DNA of 64,000 nt from Lucinisca nassula (GCA_963580285.1 OY757024.1:126418045-126482044), one strand, 5' to 3'. Counted from the stretch's first letter, positions 32,671 through 43,774 are shown. Notes: generated by a model not told the origin, from the sequence alone. Translations and numbers: made by a program.

Positions 32671-33510
32671 CTGTCAATTATATTATTAAATCATGGACGC
32701 CACTCTATGCTTTCATTTTTAAGTTCATTACCCGTTTCTGTTTTACGTCTTCTGGACACCGAGGCGAATAAATTCTACGATAGTTCTCATCAGTTATATG
32801 ATGCGGCTCTCTTAACTAGAGGCTATACTCAGCATACTCTCCGTCCTTACATTGATTCTGAAATTAATCATAAACGTCATTTCTTCAAAATATCCTTCAT
32901 TAATAAGGGTATGGATTTTATAGATTTGCCCAGTATCTTCCGTGAGAGATCGGTGCTTTCTTCCATTCCTGCTTATTTTCAAAATACTGAAACACCTATA
33001 ATTTGCTATAAATATAACAAACCTGTTAGATCTATCATTTTTAATTTCAATAAACTTGTTTCAGATCTTGATATTGATACTAATACTCCTGATTCATGTG
33101 ATTGTAAAAACTCAAAGTATTGCTATCCTGCTGCTGGTCATGTAATTACTGGCAATTTGAAAATTATTCCTGATTCTAGGATAAGGAATATAATTTCTAA
33201 AGGACCGAAATATCGGTTTCCTTCTAAAATTGATTTCAGTAAATGTAGAGATGAAATCGCTGCTTCCTTGAATGAATTCGGTAATCGATGGTGTAAGCGA
33301 GAGTATGTTGAGTGTAAAGCCCTAAAGGACTGGAAACTTAGCATTTTAAGACTAGTGAATAAACGCATTTCTTTCTATTCTCAAAATACTAACTTATTAC
33401 CTCCTAAGCCCAAGACGTCTTTACGTCATCTTAAACTAGGTATTCAAGAATTTGATAAGAAGTTTGTTTTGGCCCCTGCAGACAAGGCCGCTAACAACGT
33501 CGTCGTTGTG

Positions 33511-33513
33511 TGA
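33511..33513 (+). other. In-frame TGA 4 (candidate Sec codon)
   Basis: Follows PADKAANNVVVV and precedes RLHYVNTLKQELG. The second Naiad at 45.8 kb reads VFVCKAHYINCLKEELG, with TGC (45854-45856) at the aligned position. Confidence 0.65.
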
Positions 33514-35586
33514 CGGCTCCACTATGTTAACACGCTTAAGCAGGAGCTTGGTGGTACTAAGGCCTATGAACTTCAGCCTTTGGCTGAAGAGAGAGCTATA
33601 GTAGATTAACATGTTTGTCTTTCAGCCACCAAGTTTGCTGTGTGTGTTAACGAAGGCCAAGACAAGCTTCCTACGCTATACTGGTTACCAAAACTTCATA
33701 AAAAAACCTTACAAAGCACGGTTTATTGCAAATTCTAGTTCTTGCACTACCACTGAACTTTCTAAATTATTAACTTCCTGTCTTACTGCTATTAAAACGC
33801 ATGTAATTAAATATTGTGATAAAGTCTTTGAAAGATCAGGAAGAAATCTGTTTTGGTCTATAAAAAATTCGAATGAGGTTTTAAATAAATTGAAATCTAG
33901 ACAGTTTCGTGCTTCTAGTCTGTCTACCTACGATTTTTCCACTCTTTACACTACACTTCCTCATAATCTTATAAAAGAAAAGCTTAATGATTTAATTGAA
34001 TGGGCTTTTCACAGAGAAGATTCTCTCTATCTTGCATGTAATGTCAGAAATGCATTTTTCACTTCTAAAGAGCATAAGAATTATACACTTTGGTCATGTC
34101 AGAAAGTGTGTGATGCCCTCACCTTTCTACTTGACAATATTTATATTAGATTCGGTACTAAGTTATTTAGACAAATTGTTGGTATTCCGATGGGTACTAA
34201 TTGCGCACCTCTTTTGGCTGATCTGTTCTTGTATTGTTATGAAAGAGACTTCATTTTGTCGCTTTCCATTGATAACCAATCTGAAATTATTGAAGCTTTT
34301 AGCTCTACTTCTAGATATTTAGATGATTTATTAAATATTGATAATACCTATTTTGATGGTTTGATCAGTCAGATTTACCCCCTAGAACTTCAGTTAAATA
34401 AAGCAAAGTCTTCTGATACCGAGACCCCGTTTTTGGATTTACATCTATCTATTGTAGATGGATTTGTTTCGTGCAAAATTTATGATAAACGCGATGACTT
34501 TGATTTTGAGATTGTAAATTTTCCTTTTTTGGATGGTGATGTTCCTCGTGCGCCATCCTATGGCGTTTATATTTCGCAATTAATTCGATTTGCTAGAGTG
34601 TGCAGTCATGTAACTGACTTCAACACTCGTAATAAATTATTAACGGCTAAACTCCTTAATCAGGGTTATCGGTACCATAAACTACGCAAAGCCTTTTCAA
34701 AATTTTATAGACGCCATTCTGATTTAATTTCAAAATTCAATATTGGACTTAAATCTCTTCTGCAACAAGGTCTATCGGAACCCGAATTTTATGGTGACTT
34801 AGTATATAAATTCAGAAAAATATATAACCGCAATGACTTCAGCACCCAATTTCGTAAAATCATTCTTCGATATAAAAAGATTGGGTACAACATTGATATT
34901 ATACGACAGACTGCATGCATGGTAGTTAACCCAATCACGGTTGGCAACTTTGCTTCCCTCTTTAATTGCACGCCGGTGGGTCAGGCCTCGGTTCTATGAC
35001 GGCTCCAACGTAAAGGCTTATTGAAAATTAAAGAGATAATGTTGGTTGGTGCCTGATGCTCTGTCTCTGGTCGGGCTCATCGGAGTCTAACTGTTGGTTT
35101 TCTTTTGCTCCAGCATTTCAGTGGTTTCTTGCTGTCGAGTCCTCACCGTTGTCTCACCTCTGTGGTTCTTTGATTTCTGTGTTCACGGAGATGTTGCACT
35201 GATGAGTTAGGAGGCCTTCATGCGGACTGAACAAATTATTTGTCTAAATCGCGACGGAAGTAAGGGCGAGGATTGTGGCCACGTAAAATCGATTTAAGCC
35301 CCCCAGTGGAAATCTTCCACTGACCGTTCCAAGGCGGCTCTTCTGTGGCGATTTATTTATGTTGTTGTTTGTTACTTACTGTGTGTATCACTTGTGTCTT
35401 TTTATTTTTGGATGGCCATATGGCCATTTTGTGGGAAAGTAACTGTCCATATGGCCTTCCTTTGTTTGGGTTTCCATTATGGTCTGCTCGCTTAATGTTT
35501 GTATTTCTTTCCCTTTGGTGTCTTTTATGGATGGAGTAAGTTAATTGTATCAATTCCTGATCTTTGTTTTACTTCTACTTTGGAAC

Positions 35587-35795
35587 GAATTCCATTTTAC
35601 GATTTTACGCGGCCGCAATCCTCGCCGTTACTTTCGTCGCGATTTAGACAAATTAATGAAGGCCTCCTAATTCATTAGTACAACATCTCCTAGAACACAA
35701 AAATCAAACAACCACAGAGATGAATCAGGGGTGAGGACTCGACAGCAAGAAACCACTGAAATGCTGGAGCAAAAGAAAATCAACTGTTAAACCTC
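35587..35795 (-). mobile_element. Inverted Naiad 3' UTR fragment next to element 1
   Basis: 'cgattttacgcggccgcaat' to 'actgaaatgctggagcaaaa', reverse complement of 35115-35300, immediately after the tail of element 1. Confidence 0.75.
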
Positions 35796-36009
35796 GTTTC
35801 GGGCCAAATCAAATTGTAGCTTTCAATGATATTTATATTGTTGCTTAGCGACCCTTTCATCATTCTTTCACTACTATCGAGCCGCTTGTTACAACGAGGC
35901 GGGCGAAAACCGGGTTACCAGGAGAAAAGAAACACCTGGCCTTTCGCTTCAGAACTTGGCTTCCCACATGTGACCCGAAAGGGGCCAACAGCGATGAGAG
36001 ATCTAAATG

Positions 36010-37035
36010 TTTAAGGTTAAGCGCTCTTAACCGGTAGGCTATCCTGGCCTAGAAAACATGTACACTCCATATTTACCAGTTCTGTGATTTATTTCTTGCT
36101 TCCAAAGGATAACACTTTCTAGAACATATTTAACGTCACTACAGCTGGTGTCTGGGAAAGTGTGGCGGCCGTAAACTGTCTCTTTGCTCTACATCATAGT
36201 GTAGTTGATATTTTCCTGTCCTTTTGGATCATTGATTCCATTCTTTAAGTTTGAATATATTTGAGGGTCACGGATGAGGCCTTATAGGCCGAAACTAGCT
36301 ACTTTGGCCCAGAAACATGTACACTCCATATTTTCTAGTTCTGTTGTGTATTCCTTGCTTCCAAAGGATAACACTCTCTAGAACATATTTAACTTGGCTT
36401 CCCATATGTGACCCGAACGAGGCCAACAGCGATGAGAGATCTAAATGTTTAAGGTTACACGCTTTTACAGTTAGGCTATCCTGGCCTAGAAAACATGTAC
36501 ACTCAATATTTTCCAGTTCTGTGGTGTATTCCTTGCTTCCAAAGGATAACCCTTTCTAAAACATATTTAACGTCAGATGGTGTAGTTTATATTTTCTTGT
36601 CCTTTGGGATCATTGATTCCATTGGTTTTAATTTTGAATATATTTGAGGTCACTGCTGAGGCCGAATTGGCCGAAACTAGCTAGCCTGGCCCAGAAAACA
36701 TGTGTACTCCATATTTCTAGTTATGTGGTGTATTCCTTGCGTCCAAAGGATAACTCTTTCTAGAACATATGTAACGTCACTACAGCTGGTGTCTGGGAAT
36801 GTGTGGCGGACGTAGAAAGTATTCCGGCCCTACATCATAGTGTAGTTTATATTCTCTTGTCCTTCGGGATCACTGATTCCATTGTTAAATTTTGAATATA
36901 TTTGAGGGTAAATGATGAAGCCTAATTGGCCTAAATTAGCTAGCCTGGCCAAAAAAAAACATGTATACTCCGTATTTTCCAGTTATGTGGTGTATTCCTT
37001 GCTTCCAAAGGATAACCCTTTCTAGACCATATTTT
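36010..37035 (+). repeat. Tandem array of retrozyme-derived units with decayed hammerheads
   Basis: 'gtattccttgcttccaaagg' or a close variant occurs about five times. Hammerhead remnants begin at 36271 (CGGATGA), 36653 (CTGCTGA) and 36912 (ATGATGA), each with the GGCC stem II sequence and GAAA or TAAA. All carry core changes or lost the GTC site, so none should cleave. A 'gtgacccgaa...gatgagagatctaaatgttt' block precedes two units, giving spacings of 382 and 259 bp. Confidence 0.8.
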
Positions 37036-37039
37036 TTAG

Positions 37040-37635
37040 TTGTCAATCTGTCATTTTCTCCAAAACTGTCACCTGTTATAGTAGGCGCAGATAAAATTGG
37101 CTAGGCGGAACTATTCATGTGTTGTCAATATATGTCAAATTCGCTGAGCCAACCAAAAGATTCGGTAGAGTGCCTTTCGCATGCTTTCTGCAAGCGGGCC
37201 AAATGGTCATATACACGCCACAGCTTTGTTAATGTTACAGTTGAATTCACACAACTGGTTGACTTGGTTTACCTGTTTGATAATAGAACATTGCAAAGGC
37301 AGGAACTAACGATAGCCCCGCCTAGTCATATCCTACCTTCGACTATTAGACATGTTAGATATCCATGCAAACAAGATGTGCAGTTCAACAGCTACAATAT
37401 ATACTTGATCAACTTTCAACCAATGAACAGTCGGTATTAGTGTCAAGGAAAATATGGAGTGTACATGTTTTCTGTCTAGTTTTGGCCAATAAAGCATGTT
37501 TTTCAGTTTATTTAAGTCTCAAGCTCGGCAAAGCCTCGAATGAGACCTAAATAAACTGAAAACATGGCTGAGATTTCTTGTCTCGGTCTCATCTTTTATT
37601 CTCTTATGGTTGTTTGTTTCCATCAGGTGACTTAC
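37040..37635. other. GT92 intron sequence, nothing recognised
   Basis: Has a short palindrome around 'agtttatttaagtctcaagc' / 'gacctaaataaactgaaa' at about 37505-37562. No repeat family match otherwise. Confidence 0.4.
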
Positions 37636-37865
37636 ATTTTATATCCTTTCGCTGCATGAATGACATGTGTATCCATTCCTCCTAGGGCAACACGTGCTGG
37701 ATTGTAAATATTCTTGTTGCTGTCTAGTCTAGGCTGTGTATCTTCTCGCTTGGTATAGCTTCCTAGGATCAGATCACTATCGTTGGTTTTACCCCAGGAG
37801 AGGAAATAGTATTGGGCTTTTAAGATAAATCCGGCAGGATTGATATAATGTTTCTCTAGATGGCG
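37636..37865 (-). CDS. GT92 glycosyltransferase, exon D
   Basis: Acceptor 'tattttattgtatttctag' (AG at 37867-37866) and donor GT at 37635-37634. It starts in phase 0, as exon C ends, and stops with two bases (AT) that exon E completes. About 76 codons including RHLEKHYINPAGFILKAQYY, FLSWGKTNDSDLILGSYTKR, NIYNPARVALGGMDTHVIH and AAKGYKM. The 'K.I.NP.RV...G.H' core with a following H-I-H is characteristic of the C-terminal half of the GT92 catalytic domain. Confidence 0.85.
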
Positions 37866-38024
37866 CTAGAAATACAATAAAATAAACTTTTACTGCTTAG
37901 TTAAAACAAGAAAAGTATAACATATTTGGAAGAATGTTATGATAGGCTGTATCTTGTATGATGTGGGATTTGAAAGAAATACGAACACTGTAAAGTTGTA
38001 TTGACCGAATGCATCTGAAGCCAG

Positions 38025-38268
38025 TTGTTCAAAACTAACGACGTCGTTAGTTAACGTATCGTTAAAATTTTGATCATTTAATATAGCAAATATGCTAATA
38101 TTTGTGCTGAAAAAAATGTGAGCAGCTTTTGCGGATGCAAAAGCTGCTCACATTTTTTCAGCAAAAATACAAAATACAAAATTTTTACATATTAAACTTG
38201 CTAGAACAGTTAACAATATGACTACTAACAAGCTCGTTAAGCTAACGATGCTTTGAACAACTGGGCCC
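38025..38268. mobile_element. MITE family M2
   Basis: Ends 'gccagttgttcaaaactaac' and 'tttgaacaactgggc'; centre 'gtgagcagcttttgcggatg' followed by its inverse. Confidence 0.85.
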
Positions 38269-38569
38269 AGATATATATTACATGGAGTTTGAAGTACATT
38301 CTGTATTATTGTAACGTAAGCAAACAGTATAGACCCTCACCATACGCCGCGTTCTGTGGCATCTGATCTAGATCTACACTGTTTGCCAAACCCTTCTCAT
38401 GCATGATTCAATTCCGGATTCTAGAGCTAACTCTATTACGCAACACGCTGACCTCACTGCGATAAGCGTAACGCTGCTTGTTATCTGGATTTCCAAGAAA
38501 TCAGTGATAGCCATGTGTACTTTAGGTCTGATAAAGATTTTGTGCTTAGTAACATGGTTGAATGCCAAC

Positions 38570-38750
38570 ACCCATGGGGTTTGAAAGAAATAGATTTGGT
38601 TGCACGATGCTTTCAGACAGATCTGAAACCGACTGCACTTGAGTAATTGTAAACTGCATTGAGGTTTTAAGCCTTCCGAGGAAAAGTGCTGCGAGTCGGA
38701 CCATACATACATGCAAACCCTTTTGTTTTTATTTTTCCGGGGTTTTGTTA
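38570..38750 (+). repeat. SINE-like family S fragment (plus)
   Basis: 'gtttgaaagaaatagatttg' to 'catacatgcaaacccttttg'; lacks the 3' half. Confidence 0.55.
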
Positions 38751-38868
38751 ACCAAGTACCAAGTACTTATTTGTAAGTGTTTAGGGAGAGGCGGAACTAA
38801 TGTTGGATAACTTATGTCCAATTCCATTTGTTTTGTTTTTCATGCAATAAAATATGTTTGAACAAAAC

Positions 38869-38869
<1 letters not shown>

Positions 38870-38925
<56 letters not shown>
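38870..38925. repeat. (GA)n microsatellite
   Basis: About 27 GA repeats, 36 bases from the exon C splice donor (38961). Confidence 0.95.
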
Positions 38926-38929
<4 letters not shown>

Positions 38930-38961
38930 TGGAGTGCAATGATAAACATTTGTCAACTTAC

Positions 38962-39134
38962 CAACAATTGTTTCAGTGTTAAATTGTTACTAGGAATGAA
39001 GTATTCGTCGTGGTCTATGATGCCAAAATAGCTATAGCCTGACATTATCTCAAAAGAATCGTCTACTACTGTTGCTTGGTCGTTCCATCGCAAGCTTATT
39101 TTCTTCGGCCAGTCTGCTATCCTAGGATACTTTC
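38962..39134 (-). CDS. GT92 glycosyltransferase, exon C (DxD-like motif)
   Basis: Acceptor 'ccttattttcatttcag' (AG at 39136-39135); donor GT at 38961-38960 ('gtaagttg'). Two leading bases GA join the G left by exon B to give Gly. About 57 codons follow: KYPRIADWPKKISLRWNDQA, then FGIIDHDEYFIPSNN and LTLKQLL, ending in phase 0. IDHDEYFIP matches the D-x-D-E-F/Y-hydrophobic-P signature of GT92, which likely coordinates the metal and nucleotide sugar. Predicted Golgi type II transferase; the acceptor cannot be read from sequence. Confidence 0.9.
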
Positions 39135-39311
39135 CTGAAATGAAAATAAGGTTGTCAATATAACGTCAGTTGTTTTACTTATGTAAGCTATGCATAATAT
39201 CAGGCAAAATCAGTGCATTAAGGAGGGGTTTGGAGTTTACAGCCTAAGCCTAACCCTTGATACAACATCGAAAATCTAAAAAAGAATAATGACACCAATA
39301 CAAAGTTATCA

Positions 39312-39757
39312 CATTACGAAAACTCGCCTTTAGGCATGATATAGGTAGATAGGCATAGCAATGCTTACTATCCGCGGACGCCTGATTACACTCTTCTGGA
39401 ATCCATGTCTGTTGATCTGAACATCAATATTTGCCATTTGTCTATGGATTACTGATTTTGGATTAACGCTTTGGTACCACGACCTAAATTACTATCCAAA
39501 TAAATGTACATTTTATAACCGAAAAATGAAAATTTTCAGATGAATTCATGTGATATTTTTCTTATTTCTGCTCAAAACATTTGATTTTGGGTACACGTTA
39601 GAACCGCCTCGGCGAGGCGGTTCTAACGAGTACCCACAATCTATGTTTTTGAGCAGAACTAAGAAAAATAATGTATACCCCTGCAAACCCCAATTTTACT
39701 ATATGAAAATGGGGTTCAGTGGGTTCAAAATTATAAAGGCGTGTTTTCGTGATAAAG
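39312..39757. mobile_element. Fold-back MITE F carrying an inserted Naiad-2 fragment
   Basis: The left TIR 'cattacgaaaactcgcc' is separated from the rest of the MITE ('aaccgaaaaatgaaaatttt' onward) by PLE sequence. Central palindrome 'gaaccgcctcggcgaggcgg'; right TIR 'ggcgtgttttcgtgata'. Confidence 0.75.
39345..39485 (+). mobile_element. Naiad-2 3' fragment
   Basis: 'aatgcttactatccgcggac' through 'tctgttgatctgaacatcaa' to 'ttggattaacgctttggtac' matches 47235-47365 downstream of Naiad element 2. Confidence 0.85.
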
Positions 39758-40104
39758 TAGCGGAAGGATACCACCATCTGACACCTAAGCATTGCTTTAT
39801 CGAATCAATTTACAAGTTGTAACATTAAAAGTCTATTGATTTCATGTGACTTGCAAAATCCGTACCTCATGTATGGATCGATAAACTTAAGCTTTTACAT
39901 CATACGGAATGAATCGGGAAGCTTTCATTATCCCATGGGTAACCAGCGAAATATCTTGGTTATGGGTACCCCTATAGGACACATTTATTTTCTGTACATA
40001 TAAACAATGGGTATTTGAATTTAATGCAACATTGCAAAAAACATGCATTTGTTTACGATAAAGAGGCAAAGACAAAAACAATCCAGAAGTTCCAAAACAC
40101 AGTG

Positions 40105-40330
40105 AAATCGATTTAAGCCCCCTTTGTCTTTTGGTGTTTGTGTCACTTATGTAATTTTATTTTGGATAGCCATTTTGTGGGAAAGTAACTGTCCTTTTGG
40201 CTTTCCGCTGTTGGTGTTTCCATTAGGGTCTGTTGTTTCATGTTTGGGTGTCTTTCCCTTTGGTGTCTCTGATGGGAGCTGTGGGTTGATTGTATCGATT
40301 CCTGATCAATGCCTCCACTTCTATTTTTCT
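40105..40330 (+). mobile_element. Naiad 3'-tail fragment
   Basis: 'gaaatcgatttaagccccct' to 'atgcctccacttctattttt'; lacks the 'gaccgttccaaggcgg' block. Confidence 0.7.
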
Positions 40331-40429
40331 AATATATATAATATATGTATTATACTACACTCAAATTGAACTATAATTCAATAAATGTTATTTGGTTTGT
40401 TTCGCTGGTTGGTGACTACGTAAGACGTA

Positions 40430-40840
40430 AAAACATAGCAGTGTTTCTACTAATATGCTGAAAACATTTGGGTCGGTAGGTAGGAGAAACGTTGTTTTAT
40501 TATTTTATTTTTTTCCCGAAAAAAACAGGGTCGGGCATTTATGTTTATGTGTTTATGTTTTTGTACATGTTTTTGTTAATAAAATTGTCATGTTGAGACT
40601 TGAACTGTATATCATGATTCATTTTAGATGCTCAAACAGAAGGTACTAAATGCAAAAACTACAAAAATGTTCTTAAACGCGAAATTACTTTGGGAAATAC
40701 AAAATCGACACTGGGTAGGGTCGGAAATTGAAAATGGTAGGGTCGGTGATTTAATTTTTATTTTGTTCTTTTATTGATAAAAATAATAGAGTCGTGGAGT
40801 CTGAAGCAGGGTCGGTCGTGTTAGCGGAAACACAACTATT
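40430..40840. mobile_element. 'GGTCGG' MITE, copy 2
   Basis: 'gcagtgtttctactaatatg' at one end and 'cgtgttagcggaaacacaac' at the other; internal 'gggtcggtaggtagg'. Confidence 0.55.
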
Positions 40841-41283
40841 TTTAGACCTAAGATAAAGTGTACTAGAGTCCAGTAACACAGTAACGTCCAGAAGGCGTGT
40901 TCTTGCATATGCCAGCAATTAAGTAATTTATGCTATCCGGCCTCTGTGGCGTTCAGAGTAAGAGCGCAGACTATCGATCATTATGTCTGTCAAAGCTGTG
41001 TTGCGAGCTTCGGTTGGATTGTATGCGAGACACAAAGTTCTGCGACGAAAAGACATGTGGTTGTTCTCCGCGTACCCCGAATTTCTTGTAAGGGCCGTTA
41101 AAGAACTAAAAACTCAAGTGTGCCAGGAATCGCTCACTTGGATGGGGCTGGTGATGATAGATAACACGTTGTCTTGGTGACCATCTTGTCTATCAAATAA
41201 CATTGCCTTAAGCACCTCTGAATCTGCATGTTGCCTTGATGAATTTGATCAAGTTTTTGAACAGCACAATCTGATAAAGCAGG
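40840..41283. other. GT92 intron sequence, no exon recognised
   Basis: A plus-strand frame at 40983-41180 overlaps tRNA-like remnants ('gtaagagcgcagactatcga') and shows no family features. Confidence 0.35.
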
Positions 41284-41780
41284 GTGGGGGATCACGTGTT
41301 TTTATACGTCATCAAATATGGCGGACAAGGTCTAGAAACCTTTCACATAAGATATATTTTTTGTCGTTTATAAGTCCTTAGATGTAAATATTGGAATAAT
41401 ATACTGTGCAGAGTACGACAAAAAGTAATTAAGGCAAGACAGTGTACTTCAAAGTATCAAACGATTTTTTTTGTTTGAGTTTAATCGTTTCCAAGTTGAC
41501 AATGACTTATTATTACGGGGATTCCGTACACTGTTCTTGAACTTTCACGAATGGAACAGGAAATTTAGCCGTATTTACCAGAATAAAGTCTGGAATCACG
41601 CCTTCTGGCAACTCTTTTCATCAACAAAATTAGTGTATTTATAAAATTTGACCAGTCAAATCTGTATTCCCGCTGAAATTGAGCGTTTTTGTCCAGCTTG
41701 ATCACGTACATCTGTTCAGTGTCAATGATCAAGTGCACTGATACTTTGAAGTTAATAAGATCTCGTACACTGTAGTTAAA
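41284..41780 (+). mobile_element. Long MITE-like element ('GGGGGATCACGTG' end), copy 1
   Basis: 'gggggatcacgtgtttttat', 'cagagtacgacaaaaagtaa', 'tacactgttcttgaactttc' and 'atcaagtgcactgatacttt' appear in reverse order on the other strand at 52140-52605. Non-coding. Confidence 0.6.
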
Positions 41781-42089
41781 TATTCGGCTTTAGTTAGCTT
41801 CCTAAACTAGGGCCAGATCCCCTAAAGATGGGTTCGGATGCGTTGGTTCTCTTTCAATGTTAGATAACCCGTCTAGAAAGTAATGTCTCAGTGATCTACT
41901 TTGTTATTCGTAGGTCACGCAATGATGAACTCATTATGAAAAAGGTTTAAGTTGATGATTTATTCTTTATCATCATTAAACAAAAGAAACCATTTTTAGC
42001 GAGAAAACAATAAAAAATTCAGTCAGTTTTAACTTTCAAATTCAGTTGATATATTCAGAAGTTGGGTTAGAAATTGGAGCGATCTCAGT

Positions 42090-42920
42090 CATATACCAAG
42101 GTTCAATATTGGTCTTAAATCTCTTCTGCAACAAGGTCTATCGGAGCCCGAATTTTATGGTGACTTAGTATATAAATTGAAAAAAATATATAACCGCATT
42201 GACTTCAGCGCCCAATTTCGTAAAATCATTCTTCGATATAAAACGATTGGGTACAACATAAATGTTATACGACAGACTGCATGCATGGTAGTTAACCAAT
42301 CACGGTTGATAACTTTGCTTCCCTCTTTAATTGCATGCCGGTGGGTCAGGCCTCAGATTCTATGACGGTTCCAGCGTAAAGGCTTACTGAGACTTAGAGA
42401 GATCTAATTCAAGGTAATGTTGGTTGGTGCCTGATGCTCTATCTCTGGTCGGGCCCATCGGAGTCTAACTGTTGGTGTTCTTTTGCTCCAGCATTTCAGT
42501 GGTTTCTTGCTGTCGAGTCCTCACCGTTGTGTCATTTCTGTGGTTGTTTGATTAGGAGGCCTTCATACGGACTGAACAAATTATTTGTCTAAATCGCGAC
42601 GGAAGTAGGGGCAAGGATTGTGGCCACGTAAAATCGATTTAAGCCCCACAGTGGAATTCGTTTCTGCTGACCGTTCCAAGGCGGTTCTTCTGTCGCGGTT
42701 TATTTTTGTTATGGTTTGTCTTTGTGTCGCTTATATTATTTTATTTTGGCTAGCCTATTGGCCATTTTGTGCGAAAGTAACTGTCCTTTTGGCTTTCCGC
42801 TAGATGTTTTGATTAGGTCTATTGTTTCATGTTTGTTTTTCTTTCCCTTTGGTGTCTCTGATTTATGCTGTGGGTTAATTGTATCGATTCCTGATCATTG
42901 CCTCCACTTCTATTTCACAA
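42090..42920 (+). mobile_element. 5'-truncated Naiad copy (RT C-terminus plus 3' tail)
   Basis: 'gttcaatattggtcttaaat' onward aligns with 34736-35013 of element 1 at high identity, including the C-terminal codons SEPEFYGDLVYK. The 3' UTR then continues to 'ttgcctccacttctattt'. It lacks the block corresponding to 35150-35205. Confidence 0.85.
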
Positions 42921-43379
42921 TAAGTAAATCACCATATTCGGACTCGGATGACCAAGTTATATGAAGAATATTAAATAATTCTATGCTTGCAAAATCGAGA
43001 ATTATTCCATACAATTACAGCGATTTCTACCGCGGCGGAAGATGCGGATGGAGGTCGGGCCCCGTAAAACTGGTGTAAACCCGGCAGTAATTATAACTGG
43101 CCGCCATAAGAATTTTTTTACGTATTAATTCCAAATGTGCCATTATGACAAGCATTGTTGTTACTCCAAACACCGGTTGATGTCGAGGAATAGAATGACT
43201 GCCTGATGACGTAGGAAGTATAGTGATCTTTATCCTGGCTTTCCTACTAAGCGTCCGCAATGAGCATGGTTTCCAAAACGTATTTATGAGCCACTGCTCA
43301 AGATGGTATATATTATGTTTGAATAGAAGCTTAAAAATACAAGAGAAGGAGATTTTATTAACCGTAAGGCGATGGACTT

Positions 43380-43738
43380 CCAGCCTTCATGCGGACTGAA
43401 CAAATAAATTGCCTCAACAGGGCGAAGATTGCGTCCACTTAAAATCGATTTAAGCCCCCCCCCCCCCCCCCCTCCCTACCACTCAAGTGGAATTATTTTA
43501 ACTGACCGTTCCATGGCTTTTTTATTCATGGCTTACTTTTTGTTATTGTTCATCGAATGTATGTATCGCTTTTATGTTTTATTTTGGATAGTCAATTGGG
43601 TTTTCTCTATTGTTGTTTCCATAAGAGTCTGAGTCTAGTTACTTCATGTTTGTGTTTCTTTCCCTTTTGATGTCTCTGATGGAAGCTGTAAGTTAATTGT
43701 GTAGATTCCGGATCGTTGCTTCAATTCTACTTTTTTTA
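43380..43738 (+). mobile_element. Naiad 3'-tail insertion
   Basis: 'ccttcatgcggactgaacaa', a C-run (43456-43472), 'gaccgttccatgg' and 'ttgcttcaattctacttttt'. Confidence 0.7.
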
Positions 43739-43774
43739 ATTCATCCAGTACAAATACCTTTAAAAGTCACATAC

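Larger units (their letters stand above)
31789..35013 (+). pseudogene. Naiad ORF: GIY-YIG endonuclease plus reverse transcriptase, with in-frame TGAs
   Basis: One frame runs from ATG 31789 to 33609. The Cys-rich N terminus has AKRCRCCSHL. The endonuclease has LIYLIT (GIY equivalent), QYVGQT (YIG equivalent), LKTRLNEH with the catalytic Arg, then His residues and HEAELKWIKFLQT with the Glu. The linker holds SCDCKNSKYC (CxC, 33097-33105) and GHVITGNL; the RT entry is PADKAANNVVVV. After an extra A in a run near 33700 the frame shifts, and the RT continues to 34999: YDFSTLYTTLPHN (33929), GIPMGTNCAP (34181), RYLDDLL (about 34312). Four TGAs interrupt the first part, three at expected Cys positions. 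Separate lesions are TAA at 33607 (AAA in copy 2), the +1 A, and a 1-bp loss near 34990; with that loss undone the frame would end at TAA 35011-35013. Confidence 0.85.
31536..35585 (+). mobile_element. Naiad Penelope-like element 1 (near full length)
   Basis: Permuted PLE: N-terminal GIY-YIG endonuclease, CxC linker, C-terminal reverse transcriptase, then about 570 bp of 3' UTR ending 'tttgttttacttctacttt'. The permuted order is diagnostic of Naiad/Chlamys elements rather than canonical Penelope. It is flanked by an inverted tail on the left (31018-31535) and an inverted 3' UTR fragment on the right (35587-35795). It lies antisense in the last GT92 intron. The precise 5' boundary is uncertain. 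Confidence 0.85.

Noticed and set aside
33607..33609. TAA as a fifth recoded codon
   Set aside because: The minus-strand Naiad copy has AAA here, so this is an ordinary nonsense change in element 1.
35196..35240. CTGATGAG in the Naiad 3' UTR as a hammerhead ribozyme
   Set aside because: The core is not followed by GAAA (the sequence reads CTGAAC), no convincing stem II closes, and related tails lack the CTGATGA. Naiads are also reported to lack canonical hammerheads.
40983..41180. 65-codon plus-strand frame
   Set aside because: Overlaps tRNA-like SINE remnants; no motif and no neighbouring splice sites in phase.
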